The notes beneath the pieces are model-generated. The model worked only from the letters and a program-made list of their open reading frames with translations. It was not told the DNA's origin and ran no database searches. DNA of 52,653 nucleotides from JBCCCJ01 sp039029315 (GTDB lineage: Bacteria > Bacteroidota > Bacteroidia > J057). How positions within the stretch are numbered: the stretch's first letter is position 1; the number at the start of each line of letters is the position of its first letter. This document shows, in pieces, positions 16,908 through 25,835 of the stretch. The DNA is taken from assembly GCA_039029315.1 (NCBI GenBank), contig JBCCGK010000083.1, forward strand, positions 1 to 52,653. Reading direction: 5' to 3'. The translations under genes were made by a program, and so were the position numbers.

Positions 16908-19900
16908 TTAAAAATTAACGCCCAGCGTAAACAGGTATGACCTCGTTTGTGGATTGGTGAAGTATTCCAATCCAAATCCATTGCCTACTCCTGTCTGGTT
17001 GGTTTCAGGATCGATTCCCTCAATTCTGTTCCAGTTGAAGAGATTTCTTGCAGTCGCAGAGATCACCACTGATCCCAGGGTAGTGGCATTCCTGAATCCT
17101 TCGCTATTGAGTGTGTAGCTCAAGGTCAGTTCACGGATTTTGGTGAAGGTGGCATCCTCTACGGAGAAGTTATATGCCTGATTGTCACCAAATCCACCGC
17201 CGATCCCGTGTCGATACCAGGTTTCATCCAACAATACTGGTCCTGCACCGAAGTCTTCAATATTTCCTCTGACAGTACTGCCTGAAGGAATCACATCTCC
17301 ATCAAAGTTTTTCAGATCCTGAGTGAGGGTAACTCTGTTTGCTGTCTCTTGTGTTGTTCCAAATCGGCGCAGTACCCACAAGGATCTTGGAGAGAATTCT
17401 CCACCTTGAGAGTGTTCCAACAAGAAGTTCAATCCAAAGTTTTTCCAGTTGAAATTGAAGCCTACTCCTCCTCGCCAATCTGGATTAGGATCTCCCAATA
17501 CTTCTGGACTAGCAGTCAGTTGTGGGAAGCCATTGTCATCCAGAACGAAGTTGCCATTGTCATCCACTTGAGATCCTGTTCCATACAATACACCAAGCGG
17601 ATATCCTACGATTGCCCGTGAACTAACAGAGGCTCCTGTCAAGTCAATGGTTTCTGTTCCGAAGAGGTCCGTGACCTCGTTTCTGTTTTGAGAGAAGTTC
17701 AGGTTGAAATCAAGCTTGAGGTCTTTTTTCGTCAAGGCAGTCCACTTCAGGTCCATCTCGATTCCTTTGTTCTCCATCGCCCCAAAGTTGCCATATTTGG
17801 TAGCAAAACCGGAAGAAGGAGAGAGCTCTACATCCAGCAGAATTCCATCAATCTGGTTGCTGTAATAAGTAAAGGAGAATCCCAATTTGTCATTGAAGAA
17901 TCGCAAGTCTGTCCCAACTTCCCATTCTGTTTTGATCTCAGGTTGTAGGTCTGGATTCCCTTGGTTGTTGTCTATTCGGAATCCACCACCGAAGAGGGAT
18001 ACGTTGAGAGGATCACTATATGTGCTGTAGGAAAATCCTCCTTCAGCCAGTGTTTCGAAGGCGTGTGCACGAGGCTGAACGCCTACTTTTCCCCAGGAAG
18101 CGCGCAACTTACCGAAAGAAAGCAGATCAGATTGAATAAGCGTCTCGGTAAAGTTCCAGGCGCCATCAACCGCTGGATAAAAGAATCGATCACTGATGGT
18201 GGAAGAAGCTTCCAAGCCACCTGAGAGATTGATGAACAATTGATCAAGAATATCAAATCCCAAGATACCATATCCACGGTTGGATCGTCTGAAGGTTTTG
18301 AAGTTTTCAAATTCAGAATTCTCCGCAGCTGTATTCAAGGAAGTTGTTTCCTTTGTCGCATTGACAAGGAATCCGGTAATCTGGCCAGAATTTCTCCGAT
18401 AGGTTCTGTCATTGATACTCCATCCAAGGGTTGCTGTCAGATCGAGGGCATCTCCCAAGGAGAAATTCGCTTTTGAAATCGCATCGAAGTTCAACTCTCT
18501 TCTTCCGATGATATCTTCTGCAAAGATTCCTACGCTTCTGTCTCCACCAGATCCTTGTGGGAAGAAGTATACACGTTTGTCGTCTGAGATATCAGCATTT
18601 CCTCTTATGATAAATTGTAACCAATCTGTAGGCGTGATATCAAATTGAGGTGTAACAGTGAAACGATTGACACCTGTAGTTGCTTTTTGCTCTTCTACAG
18701 TCCAGCGGGCATTGTTGTAGATCGGATTGCTCGCATTGCCGAGATATCGTCGATAGGAGCGGTGTCTGTCATTGAACTCCTCCCCACTGCTGCTGGTATA
18801 TGTCCCTCTATAATCCATATCGCGAAAATCCGGTGGTGTTCGCAACAATCCCAACATCAGTCCAGCAGTATTAGAGCTTTGCTGGGTTCTATTGGAATTG
18901 GAAAGAGTATAAGAAGACTTGGTTGTCAAGGTCAACCAATCGTTCAGATAAATCTTGTTATTGAATCTGACATTGGTTCGATTGTAAAAAGAATTCTTGA
19001 TGATTCCCTTTTGATCCAATCTTCCAAGACTGAAGAAATAGGTAGATTTCTCTCCACCACCACTGATGGACAAGTCATTTTGGAAAAATCCTCCTGTCTG
19101 AAAAACATTGTCCCAATTCTCATCCACATAGATGTCTGTTGAATTTTTGGTATCAATGGGATAATATACATTTCCACTTTCTGCTGTAAAGAATTGTCCT
19201 CCCTGATCCACTTCATCAGCACCTCCGGATCGGTCTGGAATATAATCTCCCCAGGATTCTGCACGGGTGGGAGAATAATTCCCATCCCTCCCTTGTCCCC
19301 AAATGGTTTGCATGGGAATTCGCTCCGATACCTGATCAAAAGACAAGCTTGATTTGAAGGAAATTTTGGCTTTGCCAGCAGCACCGTTTTTGGTGGTGAT
19401 TACGACCACACCATTGGCTGCGCGGCTTCCCCAGAGTGCGGCAGCTGAAGCACCTTTGAGGATTTGCACAGAAGCAATATCATTGGGATTGATATCATTC
19501 AGACGAGATTGCTGAGAGGTTCCCCCTGTTCGGCCGCCAGTGATGTTGTTGCCCCCACCATAAGTGGTCGAATTATTCAAGGGAACACCATCGACAATGA
19601 TCAATGGATCACCATCTCCATCAATGGTATTGGCACCACGGATTCGAATGGTACTTCCTGCACCAGGGTCGCCATTGGTTCGGTTGATACGAACATTAGA
19701 AGCCTTGGCCCCAAGTCCATTCAATAGATTGGCCTCTCCCGAACGGCTTACATCTACGGCATTGATGATAGAAGAGGTTGCCCCCATTTCATCGCGTTTT
19801 TGTTCAAAGCCCAGAGAGGTGATGACTACTTCATCTATGAGGGTGACATCTGTCGTTAGTGTTACATTGACGGTAGATTTATTCTCAATATCTATCTCCT

Positions 19901-20132
19901 GTCGTTGCATGCCAACATAGCTCACAACAAGGCTACTTGCATCAGGTTTGACATTGATGGTAAACTCTCCTCTTTCATTGGTGATTGCCCCATTTGTCGT
20001 TCCGGGTTCAATAACATTAGCTCCGAGAAGAGGAGAACCTTCCGCATTTGTGACGGTTCCTGTTATGGTCTTTTGCCCAAAACTTAATAGACAATAGACC
20101 AATAACCCTACTAAAAGTATGGTTTTTTTCAT
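16908..20132 (-). CDS. SusC/RagA-family TonB-dependent outer-membrane receptor
   Basis: The start at 20132 gives signal peptide MKKTILLVGLLVYCLLSFGQ; upstream codons in frame are not signal-like. The 1074-residue product has a carboxypeptidase-regulatory-like domain (about 22-100, TITGTVTNAEGSPLLGANV), a TonB box region (VVITSLGFEQKRDEMG), a plug with TIRIRGANTIDGDGDPLIIV and the SusC-type KGASAAALWGSRAANGVVVI, and a long 22-strand barrel ending in LFTLGVNF. It imports a large ligand, captured by the SusD partner, using TonB energy. It is the first gene of a two-gene operon. Confidence 0.95.
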   Translation of the reverse strand: MKKTILLVGLLVYCLLSFGQKTITGTVTNAEGSPLLGANVIEPGTTNGAITNERGEFTINVKPDASSLVVSYVGMQRQEIDIENKSTVNVTLTTDVTLIDEVVITSLGFEQKRDEMGATSSIINAVDVSRSGEANLLNGLGAKASNVRINRTNGDPGAGSTIRIRGANTIDGDGDPLIIVDGVPLNNSTTYGGGNNITGGRTGGTSQQSRLNDINPNDIASVQILKGASAAALWGSRAANGVVVITTKNGAAGKAKISFKSSLSFDQVSERIPMQTIWGQGRDGNYSPTRAESWGDYIPDRSGGADEVDQGGQFFTAESGNVYYPIDTKNSTDIYVDENWDNVFQTGGFFQNDLSISGGGEKSTYFFSLGRLDQKGIIKNSFYNRTNVRFNNKIYLNDWLTLTTKSSYTLSNSNRTQQSSNTAGLMLGLLRTPPDFRDMDYRGTYTSSSGEEFNDRHRSYRRYLGNASNPIYNNARWTVEEQKATTGVNRFTVTPQFDITPTDWLQFIIRGNADISDDKRVYFFPQGSGGDRSVGIFAEDIIGRRELNFDAISKANFSLGDALDLTATLGWSINDRTYRRNSGQITGFLVNATKETTSLNTAAENSEFENFKTFRRSNRGYGILGFDILDQLFINLSGGLEASSTISDRFFYPAVDGAWNFTETLIQSDLLSFGKLRASWGKVGVQPRAHAFETLAEGGFSYSTYSDPLNVSLFGGGFRIDNNQGNPDLQPEIKTEWEVGTDLRFFNDKLGFSFTYYSNQIDGILLDVELSPSSGFATKYGNFGAMENKGIEMDLKWTALTKKDLKLDFNLNFSQNRNEVTDLFGTETIDLTGASVSSRAIVGYPLGVLYGTGSQVDDNGNFVLDDNGFPQLTASPEVLGDPNPDWRGGVGFNFNWKNFGLNFLLEHSQGGEFSPRSLWVLRRFGTTQETANRVTLTQDLKNFDGDVIPSGSTVRGNIEDFGAGPVLLDETWYRHGIGGGFGDNQAYNFSVEDATFTKIRELTLSYTLNSEGFRNATTLGSVVISATARNLFNWNRIEGIDPETNQTGVGNGFGLEYFTNPQTRSYLFTLGVNF

Positions 20133-20655
20133 AATAGAAAATTGGTGAATGGAAAATAGCAAATAGAAGTGTTTAGCATATAAAGCCTTAAAAAACAAAG
20201 TCAAAAGTCGACAAATAAAGTCATTAATATTGGATTTTTTCCAATTTAGAAGCATACCAAAATCTCCTGATTGAAAGTACCAATTATCCTATGAACGTAA
20301 ATAAATGCGAATGGGCAGGCTATTGGCCAGATTTGTTTATAAATGATTGATCCATAAATCAATTCCACTGGATGAAAAATGGCTGATTATGTAACAAACA
20401 AGAAGCAGAAAGAATGTTTGTTACCTCTCTCTTTCTGATACATTTGCTCAACACCGAAGACGTGACTATCAATAAGACAAATGTATTCATGGGATGGATG
20501 TTGATCGTATTGTTCTTGTTGGGAGCCATGGGCCCACCTTTATTTGGCATATTCTCCTCGAATCATCTCACCAGCATCTCCTCCGCTGAGATTCGAAGCA
20601 AGGCATCGGCATTGCAGAATTGCTGATCAAGGAATGAGCAACTGTATCTGACTCT
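20133..20655. other. Gene-free stretch upstream of the SusC gene
   Basis: About 520 bp that should hold the SusC/SusD promoter near 20133-20300, which is A/T rich. Two short overlapping opposite-strand frames occur at 20359-20626; neither has a start context, recognisable domain or conserved look, so no gene is called. Confidence 0.5.
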
Positions 20656-21780
20656 TTATGTGTCTGGAGATTCTGGCTGTGGATCTTCCTCTGCCACTTC
20701 AGGATCAGGGGTCGGAATAATTTCCTGTTCGGCAGGAAGGGCTTCTTCCTGTCCGACATTTCCCGAATCTGATAGCAGGATAGCTACTGGCCGTGTAGAC
20801 GGAAACTCTGCAAACACAATGATGATGATCACAGTGATGGGCACACTCATCAACATGCCTGCCACGCCCCATAGCGCCCCCCAAAAAGACAGAGCCAGGA
20901 GAACAACAAGCGCACTGATATTTAGGCTATCGCCCATGAGTCGAGGTTCTATGATATTGCCAACAATGATTTGAATCGCACCCACGATCACCAGCACCAG
21001 AAGACAGGGAGTGAATTCCCCAAATTGCAAAAGGGCAAAGAGGGCCGGAAAGGCGGTCGCAATCAAGGAGCCGATGGTAGGAATGTAATTGAGTAGAAAA
21101 ATGAGGAATGCCCAAAAAACAGGCGCTTCAATGCCGATGGCCCATAATGCAATGAAACTCAGAAAACCAGTCAGCAAACTGACAAGAGATTTGATACTTA
21201 AATAAGCGCCAATCGATTGATCAATCTTCTCGATGATTTCGATGATCTCATCATAGGTGTCTTTGGCAGGGTACATCGCTTTCAATTTCTTGGAAAACCC
21301 TGTTTCTTCCAAGGTCAGGAAGAGTGCATACAATACAATGATGAAGGCATTGCCGAATACATCTGTCAATGAACTCAGCATGTCCCTGAAAAAAGGAGAA
21401 AATTCAAAATTGCCGAGGAAGTCATTGAGGATACTCTCCAGGTCAAGATCAAATCGATCTGTGACCTGCGTAATCATTTGTTCAATATTGCCCTCATAGG
21501 TTTGCCAGGATTTGGAAAGGGTCTGAATATTTCTTGTAACGATTCGCACGATCCCCCCCAGGATGCTAAAGATCAAGCCTCCTGCCAGGAGACTTTGTAG
21601 CCACACAGGAAATTTGCTGGCAACTAACGGAATCTTCCTGAGTGCGCTTCGAGCTTCTTTTGTCAGGAACCAAACCAAGAGTGCCAGGATAAAAGGAATC
21701 ATCAATGACTTGCCATAAACAAGGATGATCACTGTGGCAATCAGGATAATGAGGGTATTTGCAATTCTGGAAAGTGCCAT
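20656..21780 (-). CDS. AI-2E family transporter (UPF0118 permease)
   Basis: The ATG at 21780 is chosen over an upstream TTG. The 374-residue membrane protein matches the AI-2E/PerM family: N-terminal pair of helices (NTLIILIATVIILVYGKSLMI), a soluble central part (ESILNDFLGNFEF), then helices with LSIKSLVSLLTGFLSFIALW, LNYIPTIGSLIATAFPALFAL and the family signature IVGNIIEPRLMGDSLNIS, LVVLLALSFWGALWGVAGMLMSVPI split at 290-330. The last 45 residues are an acidic Pro/Glu-rich tail (TPDPEVAEEDPQPESPDT). Members export small molecules or ions; the true substrate is rarely known. Single gene. Confidence 0.9.
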   Translation of the reverse strand: MALSRIANTLIILIATVIILVYGKSLMIPFILALLVWFLTKEARSALRKIPLVASKFPVWLQSLLAGGLIFSILGGIVRIVTRNIQTLSKSWQTYEGNIEQMITQVTDRFDLDLESILNDFLGNFEFSPFFRDMLSSLTDVFGNAFIIVLYALFLTLEETGFSKKLKAMYPAKDTYDEIIEIIEKIDQSIGAYLSIKSLVSLLTGFLSFIALWAIGIEAPVFWAFLIFLLNYIPTIGSLIATAFPALFALLQFGEFTPCLLVLVIVGAIQIIVGNIIEPRLMGDSLNISALVVLLALSFWGALWGVAGMLMSVPITVIIIIVFAEFPSTRPVAILLSDSGNVGQEEALPAEQEIIPTPDPEVAEEDPQPESPDT

Positions 21781-21956
21781 AGAGCCTAGATCGGAGAATA
21801 TGATCTGCAAGATGCAAGATTCATTCGAATCTCAATGACTTTTGTTGTAATTATTTTTGTCATGAAGCAGGCTATTGCTCAATAATCCCCGGGCTATTTG
21901 GGTCGGGCAGTGGAAAACCGTAATTTGCACTGCTAACTCAAACAGACGATTGTATC

Positions 21957-23300
21957 ATGAAGAGAATGTTTCGATTGATTGTCATCCCGATTTTTGGTTT
22001 GCTTTTTTTTACCACGGCCTGTGAACCGGACCCCTCTACCTATATGGGCCTGGTTCAGGATCCGAACTACTATCATGAAGTCCACCAAAATCTGACAGAT
22101 ATCATCGTTTATGATATTTTTTCGCCACCACAAGCAAGTCGAATATATGCTTATCCGAATATTGCTGCCTATGAAGTATTGGCTCAAGCGCATGAGGGCT
22201 ATCAATCTTTGGCTGGACAACTGCATGAACTGACCCCTGTACCTGCTCCGAAAGCAGGTTCAGACATCTCTATGCCACTGGCAGCTTTGGAGGCATTTAT
22301 GGTTGTGGGAAGGGCCCTGATTTTTTCTGAACAGAAACAAATGGATTTCAGAAACAAAATGGTGGCGGATTTGCAGGCGAAAGGCGTACCTTCCAGTGTG
22401 CTCAAGCGTTCATTTGCCTATGGGCAAGAAGTCGCAGCGCACATTCTCGCCTGGGCTGACAAGGATAATTACAAACAGACCCGAACCTTTCCACGATTTT
22501 CTGTAAATACGGATGATCCCAGCCGCTGGACCCCAACACCACCAGATTATATGGATGGCATTGAGCCACATTGGAACAAGATTCGTCCATTTATCATTGA
22601 TTCTGCCACCCAATTCATTCCTATCCCACCCACTGCCTATGATATGTCCGAGGGAAGTCTGTTTCACCAGGAGGTCTTGGAGGTGTATGAAGCTGTGAAT
22701 GGGCTGGATAAAGAAAAAACCGAAATTGCGGAATTCTGGGATTGTAACCCTTTTGTAACTCACCACAAAGGGCATGTGATGTATGCCACCAAAAAAATTA
22801 CTCCCGGCGGCCACTGGATTGGAATCACCAAGATCACCTGCAAGAAAGCCAATGCAGATCTGATGGAGACCATCAATACCTATACAAGAACATCTATTGC
22901 CCTGGCAGATGCGTTCATCAGTTGCTGGGATGAGAAATATCGCTCCAACCTGATCCGTCCACAGACTGTCATCAACAAATTTATTGACGAAGACTGGAAT
23001 CCCCTCTTGCAGACACCTCCATTTCCTGAGTATACCAGCGGACACAGTGTGATCTCTACTGCCGCGGCGATTACCTTGACAGATTTGTATGGAGAATCTT
23101 TCCCATTTATTGACTCCACTGAAGTGCGCTACGGGTTGACAGCAAGAACGTTTGACTCTTTTTTGGATGCCTCATCCGAGGCAGCGATCTCTCGCTTGTA
23201 TGGAGGCATTCACTATATGCCTGCGATTTCCCAGGGGGTTGAACAGGGCAAAAAGGTTGGAAATTATGTGGTTGAGAATTTGGTGACAAAACAGCAATAA
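21957..23300 (+). CDS. Vanadium-dependent haloperoxidase / PAP2-like lipoprotein
   Basis: A 447-residue lipoprotein (lipobox FFTTAC, Cys22). All three oxyanion-binding motifs of the PAP2/vanadium-haloperoxidase superfamily are present: K-x6-RP (KYRSNLIRP, about 326-334), P-x3-SGHS (PEYTSGHS, about 357-364) and SR-x5-H (SRLYGGIH, about 411-418). They bind vanadate in haloperoxidases or phosphate in acid phosphatases. The protein would act in the periplasm or on the outer membrane. The haloperoxidase label is the usual family name; the sequence alone does not separate it from phosphatase activity. It precedes the DUF3667 gene by 18 nt, so the two form an operon. Confidence 0.88.
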   Translation: MKRMFRLIVIPIFGLLFFTTACEPDPSTYMGLVQDPNYYHEVHQNLTDIIVYDIFSPPQASRIYAYPNIAAYEVLAQAHEGYQSLAGQLHELTPVPAPKAGSDISMPLAALEAFMVVGRALIFSEQKQMDFRNKMVADLQAKGVPSSVLKRSFAYGQEVAAHILAWADKDNYKQTRTFPRFSVNTDDPSRWTPTPPDYMDGIEPHWNKIRPFIIDSATQFIPIPPTAYDMSEGSLFHQEVLEVYEAVNGLDKEKTEIAEFWDCNPFVTHHKGHVMYATKKITPGGHWIGITKITCKKANADLMETINTYTRTSIALADAFISCWDEKYRSNLIRPQTVINKFIDEDWNPLLQTPPFPEYTSGHSVISTAAAITLTDLYGESFPFIDSTEVRYGLTARTFDSFLDASSEAAISRLYGGIHYMPAISQGVEQGKKVGNYVVENLVTKQQ

Positions 23301-23318
23301 TCTATATCCTCCCTTTAT

Positions 23319-24086
23319 ATGCAACCTCCACGAATCACTTTTCGGCATATCCTTAATTCGGTTCTTAAGGTGTTTAAGTTGGAGAAAGGGGTGTTGTATA
23401 CTTTGCGAGAATTAAGCCTTCGACCTGGCAAAGCCATCCGAACCTATCTTCTGGTGGATCGGTCGCAGATGCAAGATCCGATCAAATTCTTGTTTATCAT
23501 GGTAGCGCTGGCCGCCCTGGCTTTTGTTCATGTGGATTTGAAGAATACGAGCGCGAGCTTTCAGGCAGGACTAAATGAGGGTAAGAAAGCTGCAGAAGCT
23601 TCCGTGCAAATGACCGATGAACAGAGGGGAAAAATGGAAGAGCAGTTTGAAGCAATTGATGAGAATGCCACGGAAGCCGAGGATTTTATGGCAAATAATT
23701 ATCAGTTTATGCTGATATTCTCTATTCCCTTTTCAGCTTTTTGGAGTTTTGTTCACTTTCGCCGAAAACAATGGAATGCTGCTGAACATCTGGTTATCAA
23801 TGCCTACATTTTTGGATACCAAAGTTTTCTGTTTGCTCTCATCCGAGCGGCAGGATATTGGCTCACCCCAAAATCATTAGATGTGGATGCAGAAGCGATG
23901 ATTGTCTATTTAATTGCCAGCTTGGTTTATTCTGTCTGGGGATACCTGGGCATTTTTGATCTTAAGGCTGGTAAGAGGATTCCTTTGCGCGGAATTCTCC
24001 TCTCTCTTTGGGTGATTTTTTTGTCGATGCTCACGTACATGATCAGTTTTTCTGTCATTCTGGCTGTAGTGGTGTATATCCAGTAA
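23319..24086 (+). CDS. DUF3667 membrane protein lacking the zinc ribbon
   Basis: A 255-residue protein. Residues 1-60 carry the DUF3667 signature (FKLEKGVLYTLRELSLRPGK, IRTYL, DPIKFLFIMVALAALAF), followed by an acidic soluble loop (about 85-125) and four further hydrophobic segments (MLIFSIPFSAFWSF, AEHLVINAYIFGYQSF, AMIVYLIASLVYSVWGYLG, the C-terminal SMLTYMISFSVILAVVVYI). Many members begin with a C-x2-C zinc ribbon, which is missing here. Function unknown. It lies 18 nt downstream of the haloperoxidase-like lipoprotein gene. Confidence 0.8.
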   Translation: MQPPRITFRHILNSVLKVFKLEKGVLYTLRELSLRPGKAIRTYLLVDRSQMQDPIKFLFIMVALAALAFVHVDLKNTSASFQAGLNEGKKAAEASVQMTDEQRGKMEEQFEAIDENATEAEDFMANNYQFMLIFSIPFSAFWSFVHFRRKQWNAAEHLVINAYIFGYQSFLFALIRAAGYWLTPKSLDVDAEAMIVYLIASLVYSVWGYLGIFDLKAGKRIPLRGILLSLWVIFLSMLTYMISFSVILAVVVYIQ

Positions 24087-24880
24087 GTCAGCCTGAAGGA
24101 TCAGAGGGACTCCATATTTTTTGCCCGATTCCCTCATTCCTTTTCCTGTCCCCCTATTCCCTGGTTCAAGTGCCTTTCTGAGCAAAGATTGACCAATTGA
24201 CAGCAAAAGACTCTTCCTCCTTTGCGCTTTGGATGGTGGGAGGTACCCAAAACAGATGTGGTCCTGTTATATCTAACTCAACTGTTCATTATCTAATCTC
24301 GTATATTCCATTTTTTCGCAATAGTTGGCTAAATCATTTCTTCTCTTGATTCGAAGAGAAATATTTCAAGTAGGATGAAAGATTTTGGGTAAAAATGTTA
24401 TGCTTTTAGCCAAGATTTTGGATCAATATTCGTTTCACTGGCATTTTTGGGAAGGGAAAAAAAAAGAAGTCTGTCAGCTCTTTCTATCAGCCATAGCCGG
24501 ATAAGAGATATTCGAGGATTCAACAAATTGAGAAGTAAATGAGATTTTTTGTACGAAGAGTGCATCTATTGTTATGATTTTGGGGCGGGAAGGTGTTGAT
24601 ACTCAGAAGGCTTATTCATTTCCCGATTCCTCACAATCTCGACCCCATCATTTTCTGAAATTCTCACTTGTTGAATGTTAGAGAATATTTGGAAATGTTT
24701 GTTCTTGGAAGAATCGCATTATTTTTTCCACATTTTGGGGCAATAAGAAGGACAATCTTGGGAAAAGCATGATGAGAGAAAGATATCCCTTCATTCCTTC
24801 TACTATCTCAGCATAAAAGCACATACCTTGGAATTCGCCTTTGAGCAATACGATTCTGCCTCGTCCATACACCTTCTATT
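24087..24880. other. Gene-free stretch of about 800 bp
   Basis: A/T-rich spacer between two plus-strand genes. The only frames are short, lack start contexts and resemble nothing known. I see no tRNA-like fold, no long inverted repeat and no copy of the MITE found elsewhere in the window. The last 100 bases should hold the promoter of the next gene. Confidence 0.5.
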
Positions 24881-25822
24881 ATGAGTAATCAGGACACACA
24901 TCTCCCTACCTCTCTTTATCCTTTTCTGGCATATCAGAAGAATTCCTTCATGATGCGACGCATTCTCAATGAAGAATATGTACCAAGGTCTGCCAGTTCT
25001 CCTTTGCTCTTCCGAAAACCAGAAAACATCTGCCGGTATGTAGGTCAAACTTTGCCGACCATGTGGAAGGAAAAGTATTCTTTTTCTGAGGAATGGCGAA
25101 AAAGAATAGAAGCCAATATCAACTCCTTCGGCCTGGAATTACGTGTCATTAAAGATGTAGACACTCCGGGTGTGAAGGCCTTTCTGGACCGTCGCTATCC
25201 CAGCGAAATCGCCAGTGAGATCTGCGCGTTTGATTTATGGCGATTCCGAAAGTTCGGGCATGGGGTGATTCTCCTCAATGCAAAAGACGAGATCATGGGT
25301 ACCATCTTTGAGTTGGGATATGACACCATGGACAAAACGTCCTTCACCATTCGGATGGCCGTAGATGAATCCCTCAAAGGCAACAATCTTGGCTATCATC
25401 TGATGATCTACTCCTCGCTTTTGGCGATGGAACAAGGGTCCCGGGTCAAAAGAGGAATCATACAGGTCGAAAATATCCGAAGTCTGTACATCAACCTGAA
25501 CAAAGTTGGTTGGATTTGTGATTCCTTGATCCCTCAGATTACTGGATTAGGGACCTTTTTTGAGATTGCCCTACCACTTGATCCTATGGGGCTGACAGCC
25601 AATGTGATTGACCAGCGTTCTCTCATTCAGTATATCCAGTCTCACAAAATGAACATGGATTTTCTCCTGATTCATCCAGAGGATACACACCGCATGAGGC
25701 AAGTTTACGCAGAAACAGACTTCAAAATATGCGCAGTGGTGAAGCCCGGAGGATTGGATGAACAATACTGGTTGTTCGCATTACCCGCTTCCAGTCTTCA
25801 ATTAGATCCACACTTCCAATAA
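24881..25822 (+). CDS. GNAT-like acyltransferase domain protein
   Basis: A 313-residue cytoplasmic protein with no signal peptide. The middle looks like a GNAT N-acetyltransferase fold: a beta strand GVILLNAKDEIMGTIFELGY (about 126-145), FTIRMAVDESLKGNNLGYHLM (152-172, with the G-x-x-L-G-x-x-L loop that would hold the acyl-CoA pyrophosphate), SLLAMEQGSRVKRGIIQV, then ENIRSLYINLNKVGW, which matches the usual N-x-x-S-x-x-L-Y-x-x-x-G-F/W end. The N-terminal 90 and C-terminal 80 residues are not recognised. It may modify an amine or carry long-chain acyl groups. Convergent with the orphan SusC gene; 13 bp separate the stops. Confidence 0.6.
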   Translation: MSNQDTHLPTSLYPFLAYQKNSFMMRRILNEEYVPRSASSPLLFRKPENICRYVGQTLPTMWKEKYSFSEEWRKRIEANINSFGLELRVIKDVDTPGVKAFLDRRYPSEIASEICAFDLWRFRKFGHGVILLNAKDEIMGTIFELGYDTMDKTSFTIRMAVDESLKGNNLGYHLMIYSSLLAMEQGSRVKRGIIQVENIRSLYINLNKVGWICDSLIPQITGLGTFFEIALPLDPMGLTANVIDQRSLIQYIQSHKMNMDFLLIHPEDTHRMRQVYAETDFKICAVVKPGGLDEQYWLFALPASSLQLDPHFQ

Positions 25823-25835
25823 GCCTGACAAAATT

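Noticed and set aside
20359..20626. Two overlapping small frames on opposite strands upstream of the SusC gene
   Set aside because: No recognisable domain, no start signal, and they oppose each other over the same bases.
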